A stretch of 64,000 nucleotides of DNA from JANNGC01 sp043758205 (lineage in GTDB: Bacteria; Verrucomicrobiota; Verrucomicrobiia; Limisphaerales; SIBH01): assembly GCA_043758205.1 (NCBI GenBank), contig JAYVNY010000057.1, positions 1 to 64,000 on the forward strand, given 5' to 3'. Shown here in pieces: positions 7,741 through 15,226 of the stretch. The notes under the pieces are model-generated. The model was given only the letters and a program-made list of their open reading frames with translations, was not told the origin of the DNA and did not search any database. Numbering within the stretch: the first letter of the stretch is position 1; each line of letters starts with the position of its first letter. A program made the translations under genes and the position numbers.

Positions 7741-8694
7741 TCAGCCCAGCACGTTCCGCAGCGTGGCCATCGCGGAGTGGCGCAGATGCTCGGACTGTTT
7801 TTCCAGCGCGCCGTACTGGTCGAGCCAGTCCGTGGTGGCACCGTGCCGCTCGCGCCAGAGCGTTTTCAGCACGCGCTCGGTCCGTTCGACCTGCTGCATG
7901 ATGGAGGGCAGCGACTCGCCACCCTCCGCCAGGTCGGAAACATGGCCGACAAAAAATTGCGCGATGTGTTTCTTCGCGAACACGGCCTGCAGCAGCATCA
8001 CCATCGTCTGCTCGTAGCCGTACCAGCGCTGCTTGAGCGCGTCGTTCAGGAAGCCGTGGCGCACGGCAAAGAACTCGGAGCGCGGGCGCTCGGTATAGCC
8101 GCGAATCTCGCGCGCCTCCTTGGGAAACCAGTTGTAGAGCAGCGCGAAGGTGCCGTAGGTGTCAATGAGCTGCTTCGAGTTGTTATGGTCGGTGGCGATC
8201 TCGCCGATGCAGATGTCCTGTTCCAGTTCGGCGCAAATTTCCGGCAGGTCGTGCAGCCGGCTCAACACTTCCTTGCCCGTGGTGGTGCCGTAATTGAAAT
8301 CGCCAGGAATGAGCCAATAGACATCGCCCTCCGCGCCGCGATCATGCGCGTAGCCGAGTCCCGAGTACCACATCTGGCAGGTGTCCACGCAATACACGTC
8401 GAGGATGTCCGAGTGCTTCGCCACGGTGCCCTTGCGAAATTCCTGGAAGGCCCGGTCGCCTTCCATCGCCGCCGTGGTCTTCCGATCAATGACGGTGACG
8501 GGACGCGCGTACGTTTCCTTCTCCCCATCCAGCCGCGCGATGAGTTGATACAACTCCTTCAAGTCCGCGTAGCCAGCCGGCTGGCGATAGGGATAGATGA
8601 TGACGGGATGAATCTTCGATCCCGGCGCGGTGCTTGGCACGGAGCGGGCGGATGAAGATGACTTTCGCGGCACGCGGGCGGGTGGAGTTTTCAT
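7741..8694 (-). CDS. Unrecognised cytoplasmic protein, possibly a GT-A-like transferase
   Basis: 317 residues from ATG 8694 (MKTPPARVPRKSSSS), with a basic, Ser/Ala-rich N-terminal stretch followed by a globular domain. Segments include 'HPVIIYPYRQPAGYADLKEL', 'DILDVYCVDTCQMWYSGLGY', 'GDVYWLIPGDFNYGT', 'EQDICIGEIATDHNNSKQL' and 'KQRWYGYEQTMVML'. The alternation of hydrophobic strands with acidic turns recalls GT-A-fold nucleotide-sugar transferases, but I cannot point to a definite DxD motif and do not assign a function. It has no signal peptide. The neighbouring CBM48 protein makes a carbohydrate link plausible (inference). Confidence 0.55.
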   Translation of the reverse strand: MKTPPARVPRKSSSSARSVPSTAPGSKIHPVIIYPYRQPAGYADLKELYQLIARLDGEKETYARPVTVIDRKTTAAMEGDRAFQEFRKGTVAKHSDILDVYCVDTCQMWYSGLGYAHDRGAEGDVYWLIPGDFNYGTTTGKEVLSRLHDLPEICAELEQDICIGEIATDHNNSKQLIDTYGTFALLYNWFPKEAREIRGYTERPRSEFFAVRHGFLNDALKQRWYGYEQTMVMLLQAVFAKKHIAQFFVGHVSDLAEGGESLPSIMQQVERTERVLKTLWRERHGATTDWLDQYGALEKQSEHLRHSAMATLRNVLG

Positions 8695-8775
8695 GGCCGT
8701 GAGCATAGCGGAACCGGCCCGGAGGCCAAGTGTTTTGCGGACGGGTGCGCATCCGAACACTTTTCTTACGGCGTG

Positions 8776-8854
8776 CCTGGGAGCGCCGGCATCCTGCCGG
8801 CGCGATCCTTATAGCCGGACGTGAACACGCCGGCTGGAAGTCGGCGCTCCCAGG
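8776..8854. repeat. Inverted repeat, GGCTGGAA-type family
   Basis: Arms 8776-8802 and 8828-8854 (CCTGGGAGCGCCGGC... / ...CGGCGCTCCCAGG) are imperfect reverse complements around a short spacer; the inner half of each arm is a hairpin. It lies between divergent genes, where both promoters should be. Confidence 0.75.
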
Positions 8855-8948
8855 GCGGCGGACGTTTGTTCCTGCTTTTTGCCTTTCGTGCCGCCGGGTC
8901 GCTGCGCATTCTCCGCTGTCCCTCGCCGCTCCGGTCGGCCGGGTCAGG

Positions 8949-10598
8949 ATGAACAAACCCTCACTTACGACAGGCCGCACGATTGTCTGGCTCTCGGTGC
9001 TCGCGTTGCTGGTGGTGGTGTCGTTCTTTTTTGGTTCCAGTTCGGAACGGCTGCGGGCTGAGAGGCAAAAAACCGCCGAACGGGAAAAAGAAGATCGGTC
9101 GCCCGACCTGCTTTACCTGCGCTCCACGAATGCCTACGCCCTGCGGCGGGCCAAGCTGATGGGGGAGATTCAGGCGCGCAGTTTTTCCTCGGCACTCCAG
9201 TTGAGCGCGGCGGAGACAAACGTGGATAATTTTCTGAGCCAGGTGCGCTCGAACGAGACGGCGCGCCTCGTCGCCGCGGGAAATTTTCCTCCGTCGCAAA
9301 TGTTCTTCCAGGCCCGGACGAACATCGAAGGCTCGCGACTGTTCCCCATATTCCAGCGCATGCCCAAGGGCGGGTTGCTGCACGTCCATGAATCCACCTC
9401 GGGCCGGTGCGAGTTTGTCATCACCAATATCGCGCGCCGCGCGGACTGCTACATCTGGTGGGGCACCAACGCGGACAACCGCAGTCCCGGCCAGTTGCTG
9501 TTCACGAACGCGCCGCCCGGACATGACGGTGGCCTGAACGGTTACTTTCCGTTTGCGACTCTGGAGGCGCGGCTGCGTGGGACGGGCCTCGACCTGACGG
9601 ACGAGTTGCGCCATCGCTACATGCTCGATCACACCGATCCGCATGCGGACATCTGGAGCGCGTTCGGGGCGTGGTGGACGCTGCTCCCGGACCTGATGTG
9701 CTACCGCCCGGCGATGCGCGATTACTTGCGCGACGCCTTCCAAACGCTGCACGAGGACGGCATCGGCCATGTGGAAGTCCGGGTGGTGACGCCGGTCGCG
9801 ACGCTGTTTGATTACACCGCGCAAGGCGGGTTGAACACGAACTACACCGAGCGCGACACACTCCAGGAATATCTCGACGCGAGGGATTTCATCCGCGCGC
9901 GGTTCAACACAAACTTCACCATCCGGATCATCACGACCGGGCTGCGCGGCAGCATGACTAGCGACGCGCCCACGGTCCTTCGCAAGACGCGCGCGTATCG
10001 CAGTTACTTTCCGAAGGAGGATTTGGTGGCGGGCTGCGACTTCGTGGGCGACGAGGACGGTGGCCGCCTCACGAGCGCGGAGGTGCCGCACCTGCGCGGC
10101 CTCGCGTCACAGACGAACGCGCTGATCAAGTTCTACTTTCACGACGGCGAAACGGCCTGGCCAGGCGATGACAATCTGGTGGACGCCATGCTGCTCGGCA
10201 CCAAGCGCGTGGGGCACGGCTTCAACCTGTTTCAGTTTCCCATCCTCGAAGCCATGATGAGGACGAACGCGGTGGCCCTGGAAATTTGCCCCATCAGCAA
10301 CCAGTTGCTCCGCCTGCTGCACGACCTCCGCATTCATCCCGCGCTCGGCTACATGAACCGCGGCGTCCAGTGCGTGCTTGGCTCGGACGATCCGGCCATC
10401 TTCGGCAACACCGGATTGAGCTATGATTTTTGGGAGGCGTATTACGCCTGGGGTCTGGGCCTGGATGAATTGAAACAGCTCGCGGCGAACTCGTTGAACT
10501 TTTCCGCGCTCGAACCAGACGACAAAGCCGCCGCGCTCGCCCGCTGGAGCCAGCAGTGGGACGCCTGGGTGCAATGGGTGGCCACGCAACAACCCTGA
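8949..10598 (+). CDS. Membrane-anchored adenosine deaminase (ADA/ADGF-like)
   Basis: 549 residues from ATG 8949 (preceded by CAGGA). Residues 11-28 form one hydrophobic signal-anchor (IVWLSVLALLVVVSFFF), so the catalytic domain should face the periplasm. All zinc and catalytic motifs of the adenosine deaminase superfamily are visible: H-V-H at 145-147 (GGLLHVHES), H-x-G-E at 398-401, R-V-G-H-G-F with H423, 'LEICPISN', and S-D-D-P at 479-482. The overall spacing and the long N-terminal region resemble the ADGF/CECR1 (ADA2) branch, extracellular deaminases converting adenosine to inosine. EC 3.5.4.4 activity is inferred from motifs. It is followed after 24 bases by the glycosyltransferase fusion gene on the same strand. 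Confidence 0.85.
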   Translation: MNKPSLTTGRTIVWLSVLALLVVVSFFFGSSSERLRAERQKTAEREKEDRSPDLLYLRSTNAYALRRAKLMGEIQARSFSSALQLSAAETNVDNFLSQVRSNETARLVAAGNFPPSQMFFQARTNIEGSRLFPIFQRMPKGGLLHVHESTSGRCEFVITNIARRADCYIWWGTNADNRSPGQLLFTNAPPGHDGGLNGYFPFATLEARLRGTGLDLTDELRHRYMLDHTDPHADIWSAFGAWWTLLPDLMCYRPAMRDYLRDAFQTLHEDGIGHVEVRVVTPVATLFDYTAQGGLNTNYTERDTLQEYLDARDFIRARFNTNFTIRIITTGLRGSMTSDAPTVLRKTRAYRSYFPKEDLVAGCDFVGDEDGGRLTSAEVPHLRGLASQTNALIKFYFHDGETAWPGDDNLVDAMLLGTKRVGHGFNLFQFPILEAMMRTNAVALEICPISNQLLRLLHDLRIHPALGYMNRGVQCVLGSDDPAIFGNTGLSYDFWEAYYAWGLGLDELKQLAANSLNFSALEPDDKAAALARWSQQWDAWVQWVATQQP

Positions 10599-10622
10599 CT
10601 CTTTTCAAGACCCCATCACATC

Positions 10623-13247
10623 ATGGACAGCCGAGTCATATTGAACCGAATCCGTCGCCGCGAATCCGTGTCGCTGGAGGAGTTGGAGCAGTTGAAAAAT
10701 CTCCAGCCCGAGTTGCGCGCGGACAGCGCGGTGCATCGCACCAGCCGCGTCTCGGTCATCGTGCCCACGTTCTTCAACTCCGATCTCAAGAGCGGCTCAC
10801 TGCGTCATCTGCTCACCGGCATCGAGGCCGCGCGGTCGGTCGAGCAGGTGGTCATCGTCGCCTCGGGTGGCGAGGACGCGTTGCTGGGAACCTTAAAGGA
10901 AGTCATCGGCGACCGGACGCTCACCGTGGCCGGGGCGGAGCCGCACAATCGCGGCGGCTCGCGCAACGTCGGCGCCGCCGCGGCCACGGGCGAGTATCTG
11001 CTCTTCCTCGACGACGACATGCTGTTGAAGGATTGGCGTTGCGTGGATGTGGTGCTGTCCGCGCTGCTCACCGGCGGCTTCGAGTGCGCGATGTTTCCGC
11101 GCCGGCACTACGCGCGCTTCCCGCTGCTCTACGATCCGCCGTCGTTGGCGGCGGCGATTGGCCGCTGGCGCGAGCACGGCGTGAACGGCGACCCGCTCGT
11201 TTATGATCCGCTGCACGAAGGCACGCCGGACCTGCCCATGCTGTTCTGTTTTCCGGGCTGCTTCATGATCATCCATCGCGAGGCGTTCGCGTCACTCGCG
11301 GGCTTCGACAGCAGCTTCCAGGGCTGGGGCTTCGAGGACACGGATTTCGCCCTGCGCGCCATCCGGCGGTTGCGCGTGTTGAATTTGTTTTCCAGGGCCG
11401 AGCCGTTGCTGCACATCGATCATCCCGTGTCGCCCTACAAATCCGATGAGCACCGGGTGAACTACGAAAAGTATTTCTCCTCCTCCATCGCCGTGGATGT
11501 CCACCGCTTCTGCCGCACGGTGCTGCTCTGCTCGGACTTCACGCCGGAGGCTGAGGAGAAGCCGGTGCTTGAAAAGGACATTCACGTCCAGCCGTTCACT
11601 CACCTCGCCGCGGCGGGCATTCCGCTCGACCCGCAGGAGATTGAGGAATGGGCGGCGGGCGTGGCCGAGAAGCGCATGCACGCGTTGCTCTCACCACGGC
11701 CTGAGTTCATCGTCCTCCACGGCTCGCGCGCCTCGGGCCGCGCCACGGCGCGCAGCGACTACGACGTCCTCTGCGTCTATCGCGGGCCGGTGCATGAATT
11801 TTTCGTCACGAAGATCGAGCCGCGCGTGGAGATCGAGTGCGGCGATTTCGACGTGTTCAACGCCATCGCCGCCGAACCGGCGCAGTACGGCATGCACGGC
11901 GTGCTTGAACTGGCGAAGCTCGCGCAGGCGCGGCTGCTCTGGGGCGATGTGGAGAAGTGGAACGCGTGGCAGTCGCAGACGCTCGACCTCGCCATCGCGA
12001 ACGGCCACGCCTACTGGCTGGTGTTGACGCTGGGCTTGCGCCTGCACGCGACGAAGTACGGTGCGGTCATCGAGCGCTTCTGCGGCAGCCTGCGCGCCGT
12101 GGTGGAATCCCGCAATCCAGCCGCCGTCGGCGAAGTGCAGACCGCCGATGTCGCGCGTCTGGCGGAGTGCGCCCGCGCGGCCCTCGACGCGCGCACGCCT
12201 GACTGGCGCGAGCGCCTGGCGGAAGGCCTGAAAGTTTTCACGCTGCAAATACCGGAGGTGTGGAGCGCGCTCTATCATCTCGCCGATGAGGCCGCGCCCT
12301 TGCCGCGCCCCCGGACGCCGAGACTGCCGGGTGAACGCTATCTGTTCGCCGCTTCTTCCAGCGGTCTCGGCAATCGCCTGCTCCTGCTGGCCGGCTGCCT
12401 GCGCGTGGCGGAACGGACGAACCGGCGTCTCCTGCTTCACTGGCCTGACAACGATCAGCTCGGCAGCCCGTTCGACGCGCTGTTCGAGAACCATTTCGAC
12501 ATGGTGGATGCCGAGGACTTGAACTTTCTCCTGCGCAGTGACCGCACGGTCAAAGTCTATAACACCTGGCGGCAGCGCGGCCCGCTCTACACCGACCTCG
12601 ATCCCGAGGGCGATCCCGACACGGAAGTTGTGATCGTGAAGGGTTGGGTCGCGTCGCAATTCGCCGGGGAGAAGCGGAACTGGAAGTTCGACGAGGAAAT
12701 CGTGCGCCACCTCCGCACGCTGACGCCGTGCGCTGAATTCAAGAAACTCGCGGACGAATTTGGACTTCCGGCGCGAACCGTCGGCGTTCACATGCGGCGC
12801 GGCGATCCGACGCGCGAGTTCATTGACGAATACCGGCGCTCGGAGGACGCGCACTTTCTCGCCATCATCCGCGCCGTGTTGGAGGCCGCGCCGGATGTGC
12901 ATTTCTTTCTCGCCACTGATCACCCGCCGACTGAAGAGCATTTGCGCGGGCTTTTTGGCGAGCGCATTCTCCTGCGCCCGAAGACGTCACTGCTGCGGCA
13001 CCGGCAGGCGATGCACGAAGCGATGATGGATTTCCTCCTCCTGAGCCGCACCGCCGCCGTCCTCGGCACGCACTTCAGCACCTTCTCCGAGGTGGCGGCG
13101 AAGTTCGGCGCGTGCCCGCTGATCATCGCCAACGAAAACAGTGCGACGGAAAAACTCGGCGCCTCAGTGGAACAGATCGTGGCGGCGTTGTCGGCGCGGA
13201 CGAAGGGGAACGGAGCGCCGAGCATCGCTCGGCCTGTTGAAATATGA
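10623..13247 (+). CDS. Three-domain GT2 / nucleotidyltransferase / fucosyltransferase-like fusion
   Basis: 874 residues. Domain 1 (about 40-290) is a GT2 glycosyltransferase: 'RVSVIVPTF', the D-D-D triad at 130-132 (LFLDDDM) and the acceptor-site motif G-W-G-F-E-D at 234-239. Domain 2 (about 350-470) is an MNT/KNT-type nucleotidyltransferase: 'HGSRASGRATARSDYDVL' with G367-S368 and D379/D381. Domain 3 (about 573-850) resembles the alpha-1,2/alpha-1,6/O-fucosyltransferase superfamily: 'SGLGNRLLLLAG' near 580 and H-M-R-R-G-D at 723-728, the GDP-sugar binding motif. No signal peptide or membrane segment is seen, so it should be cytoplasmic. Domain 3 is paralogous to the complete next gene. A role in assembly of a fucosylated or related surface glycan is inferred; the substrate of the nucleotidyltransferase domain is unknown. 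Confidence 0.8.
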   Translation: MDSRVILNRIRRRESVSLEELEQLKNLQPELRADSAVHRTSRVSVIVPTFFNSDLKSGSLRHLLTGIEAARSVEQVVIVASGGEDALLGTLKEVIGDRTLTVAGAEPHNRGGSRNVGAAAATGEYLLFLDDDMLLKDWRCVDVVLSALLTGGFECAMFPRRHYARFPLLYDPPSLAAAIGRWREHGVNGDPLVYDPLHEGTPDLPMLFCFPGCFMIIHREAFASLAGFDSSFQGWGFEDTDFALRAIRRLRVLNLFSRAEPLLHIDHPVSPYKSDEHRVNYEKYFSSSIAVDVHRFCRTVLLCSDFTPEAEEKPVLEKDIHVQPFTHLAAAGIPLDPQEIEEWAAGVAEKRMHALLSPRPEFIVLHGSRASGRATARSDYDVLCVYRGPVHEFFVTKIEPRVEIECGDFDVFNAIAAEPAQYGMHGVLELAKLAQARLLWGDVEKWNAWQSQTLDLAIANGHAYWLVLTLGLRLHATKYGAVIERFCGSLRAVVESRNPAAVGEVQTADVARLAECARAALDARTPDWRERLAEGLKVFTLQIPEVWSALYHLADEAAPLPRPRTPRLPGERYLFAASSSGLGNRLLLLAGCLRVAERTNRRLLLHWPDNDQLGSPFDALFENHFDMVDAEDLNFLLRSDRTVKVYNTWRQRGPLYTDLDPEGDPDTEVVIVKGWVASQFAGEKRNWKFDEEIVRHLRTLTPCAEFKKLADEFGLPARTVGVHMRRGDPTREFIDEYRRSEDAHFLAIIRAVLEAAPDVHFFLATDHPPTEEHLRGLFGERILLRPKTSLLRHRQAMHEAMMDFLLLSRTAAVLGTHFSTFSEVAAKFGACPLIIANENSATEKLGASVEQIVAALSARTKGNGAPSIARPVEI

Positions 13248-13298
13248 AGCCACATCGAGCCGAGTGGTGCGGGCGAGTCTCGCGGGTGTCGCCATCCG

Positions 13299-13399
13299 AA
13301 AGCGGCGCTGAAGCGACCGCACTCCAAACGCTGTCGCGCAGCACGAGACGCCACCGACGACGCGAAGCGTTTGGAGTGCGGTCGCTTCAGCGCCGCTTT
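13299..13399. repeat. Perfect 34-bp inverted repeat
   Basis: Arms 13299-13332 and 13366-13399 are exact reverse complements (AAAGCGGCGCTGAAGCG...), spaced by 33 bases. It separates the fusion glycosyltransferase gene from its paralogue. A related single arm lies inside the broken GNAT gene at about 3758-3804 (GAAAGCGG ... CCGCAGTCCAAA). Confidence 0.85.
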
Positions 13400-13432
13400 T
13401 ACACGGCCTCACTGGCATACTGATCTAAACTC

Positions 13433-14320
13433 ATGCCCGAGCCATCCCTCATCGCGTCCTGCACCAGCGGCCTCGCCAACCGGATGCTGATGCTCGTCGG
13501 CGCGCTGCGTCTGGCGCGGCTCACATCGCGCAAACTCCTGCTCTACTGGCCGGAGAACGATCAACTGGGCTGCCCGTTCGACGCGCTTTTCCAGAATGCG
13601 CCGGCCATGGTTCACGATGGGGACATGCACGCGCTGCTCCGCTCCGACCGCACCATGAAGGTGTACAACGCCTGGCACTGCCCACCGCTTTACGAGCGCG
13701 TCGCACCGGATGGCGATCCGGACGCGGAGATCATTCTGCTCAAAGGTTGGACCGCGCCGAAGTTCGCCAACGAGACGCTGGCGGACATTCGTGATGAACT
13801 TTGCGACGGATTGCAGCAACTCGTGCCGGTGGATGAAGTGCGGGCGCGGGCGGACGCCATCGAAGTGCCGGAGCGGTGTCTGGGCGTTCACATTCGCTCG
13901 GACGAAACGTCTGGGGGCGTGAACTTCTTCGCGCAATCGAAGCACGAACATTTCGAGACGATCCTGCGCGCGGTGCTGGAGCAGCGCGGCGACACCGCCT
14001 TTTTTCTCGCCACCCTCCAGCCCGAGGTGGAGCGGTATTTTCGCGGCGTGCTCGGCGACCGGTTGATGGTCTTTCCGAAATCAGGGCCGGGGCGCGAGCG
14101 CGCCGCCCTCCGCGAGGCGTTGGTGGATCTGCTGCTGCTCAGTCGCACGCGCGGCGTGCTCGGTCATTACGGCAGCACCTTCTCGCAAGTGGCCGCCCTG
14201 CTCGGGCCGCGCCTGCTCGTGATGGCCACGGAGACGACGGCCGGCACCGGGCGGGCCGCGGTCGTGCGGCGTTTCACCGACGCGCTGAATGGCACCCCGG
14301 AATTTCACCTTGAATTATGA
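13433..14320 (+). CDS. Fucosyltransferase-like glycosyltransferase
   Basis: 295 residues, co-linear with domain 3 of the preceding fusion protein: the same 'SGLANRMLMLVGALRLA' opening (G13-R17), 'LLLYWPENDQLGCPFDALF', 'LLRSDRTMKVYNAW', 'EIILLKGWTAPKFA' and 'EALVDLLLLSRTRGVLG'. The nucleotide-sugar motif is changed from H-M-R-R-G-D to H-I-R-S-D-E (residues 153-158). It retains the first arginine but has Ser for the second, so donor specificity or activity may differ. The protein is cytoplasmic, without membrane segments. The stop overlaps the ATG of the next gene (ATGA at 14317-14320), indicating translational coupling. Function is inferred as sugar transfer to a surface glycan. Confidence 0.75.
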   Translation: MPEPSLIASCTSGLANRMLMLVGALRLARLTSRKLLLYWPENDQLGCPFDALFQNAPAMVHDGDMHALLRSDRTMKVYNAWHCPPLYERVAPDGDPDAEIILLKGWTAPKFANETLADIRDELCDGLQQLVPVDEVRARADAIEVPERCLGVHIRSDETSGGVNFFAQSKHEHFETILRAVLEQRGDTAFFLATLQPEVERYFRGVLGDRLMVFPKSGPGRERAALREALVDLLLLSRTRGVLGHYGSTFSQVAALLGPRLLVMATETTAGTGRAAVVRRFTDALNGTPEFHLEL

Positions 14321-15048
14321 TCCCGCTCTACTCGCTCTACACGCCGTCGCATCGCCAGCTCATGGAACAGTATTTCACCCCCTCGCTTCCGCCCGATGTG
14401 GAACCGCACATTGTTTATTTCGAGAACGAGGGGGAAGGCTGGATTCAAGATCCGTCGTTCTGCCGGGCCATCGTCCGCAAGTGCGAGGTCATCATCGCTG
14501 CCATTCATGAGAACTGGGGGCGGACTTTCATCTGGAGCGATGTGGACGCGCAGTTCTTCGGGCCGATGACGGAATGGGTGGAGCGGACGACGCGCGACCT
14601 GGACCTGGTTTTTCAAGTGGATGCGCCGGGGCCGTGTTTGTGCGCGGGTTTTTTCTTTTGTCGTGGCCACGACGAGACGCTGAGCCTCTGGGAGGAGGCG
14701 CTCGACTTCGTGCGGCTGCCCGGTTCCGTGGGTGATGATCAACTCTATGTGCGCAACCAGCTCTGGTCTGGGCAGCGTCGCGTGCGCTGGGGGCACCTGC
14801 CGCCCGCGTTCATCGGCGGCGGCACCTTCACCGGGAAATGCTGGGACCCCGGGGACGACTTTCCCGTGCCGCAGGGAGTGGCGGTGCATCACGCCAACTG
14901 GACGGCCGGGCCCAAGTTCAAAATCATGCAGTGCGAATTCGTGCGCGCGAAACTGGCCCAAGGTGATCTCATCACGATGGAGGACGCCTGCGCGCGGCTG
15001 GACGGCGGGCGTGGGAAAATTCGGCCCCACGACTCCTCGCCGGGCTAG
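14317..15048 (+). CDS. Nucleotide-diphospho-sugar transferase-like protein
   Basis: 243 residues. 'VYFENEGEGWIQDPSFCRAI' leads to 'GRTFIWSDVDAQFFGPM', with a D-V-D motif at 75-77 typical of GT-A metal binding. 'CLCAGFFFCRGHDETLSLWE' and 'DDQLYVRNQLW' follow, as in the Nucleotid_trans (PF03407-like) family. The C-terminal 'AVHHANWTAGPKFK' is also family-like ('H-x-N' near the end). There is no signal peptide. It starts within the stop codon of the upstream glycosyltransferase, so the two are translated together. The sugar and acceptor are unknown; the context suggests surface polysaccharide or glycoprotein decoration. Confidence 0.78.
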   Translation: MIPLYSLYTPSHRQLMEQYFTPSLPPDVEPHIVYFENEGEGWIQDPSFCRAIVRKCEVIIAAIHENWGRTFIWSDVDAQFFGPMTEWVERTTRDLDLVFQVDAPGPCLCAGFFFCRGHDETLSLWEEALDFVRLPGSVGDDQLYVRNQLWSGQRRVRWGHLPPAFIGGGTFTGKCWDPGDDFPVPQGVAVHHANWTAGPKFKIMQCEFVRAKLAQGDLITMEDACARLDGGRGKIRPHDSSPG

Positions 15049-15059
15049 GATTTGCATTT

Positions 15060-15219
15060 GGTGGAACGGGCTACCAGCCCGTGCCGCCCGGCTACCAGCC
15101 GGGCGGAAGGGAGGGAGCGTTGACTTGAAATAGGCCGCGCCAAAATCGACGGACGTCCTTCCTCATTCCGCGCGGCTGGTAGCCTGTGCACCCGGCGGCA
15201 TAGCCGCCGCTACTTCGGA
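15060..15219 (-). repeat. Palindromic repeat family B, reverse orientation
   Basis: Read on the minus strand it has the same order as the copies at 48749-48959 and 50456-50669: 'ccgaagtagcggcggc', a GCGCGGCTACCAGCCGCGC-type hairpin, a variable centre, a CCCGGCTGGTAGCCGGG hairpin, then 'acgggctggtagcccgttcc'. It sits between the convergent glycosyltransferase and kinase genes and may also terminate transcription. Confidence 0.8.
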
Positions 15220-15226
15220 TTTCCGG

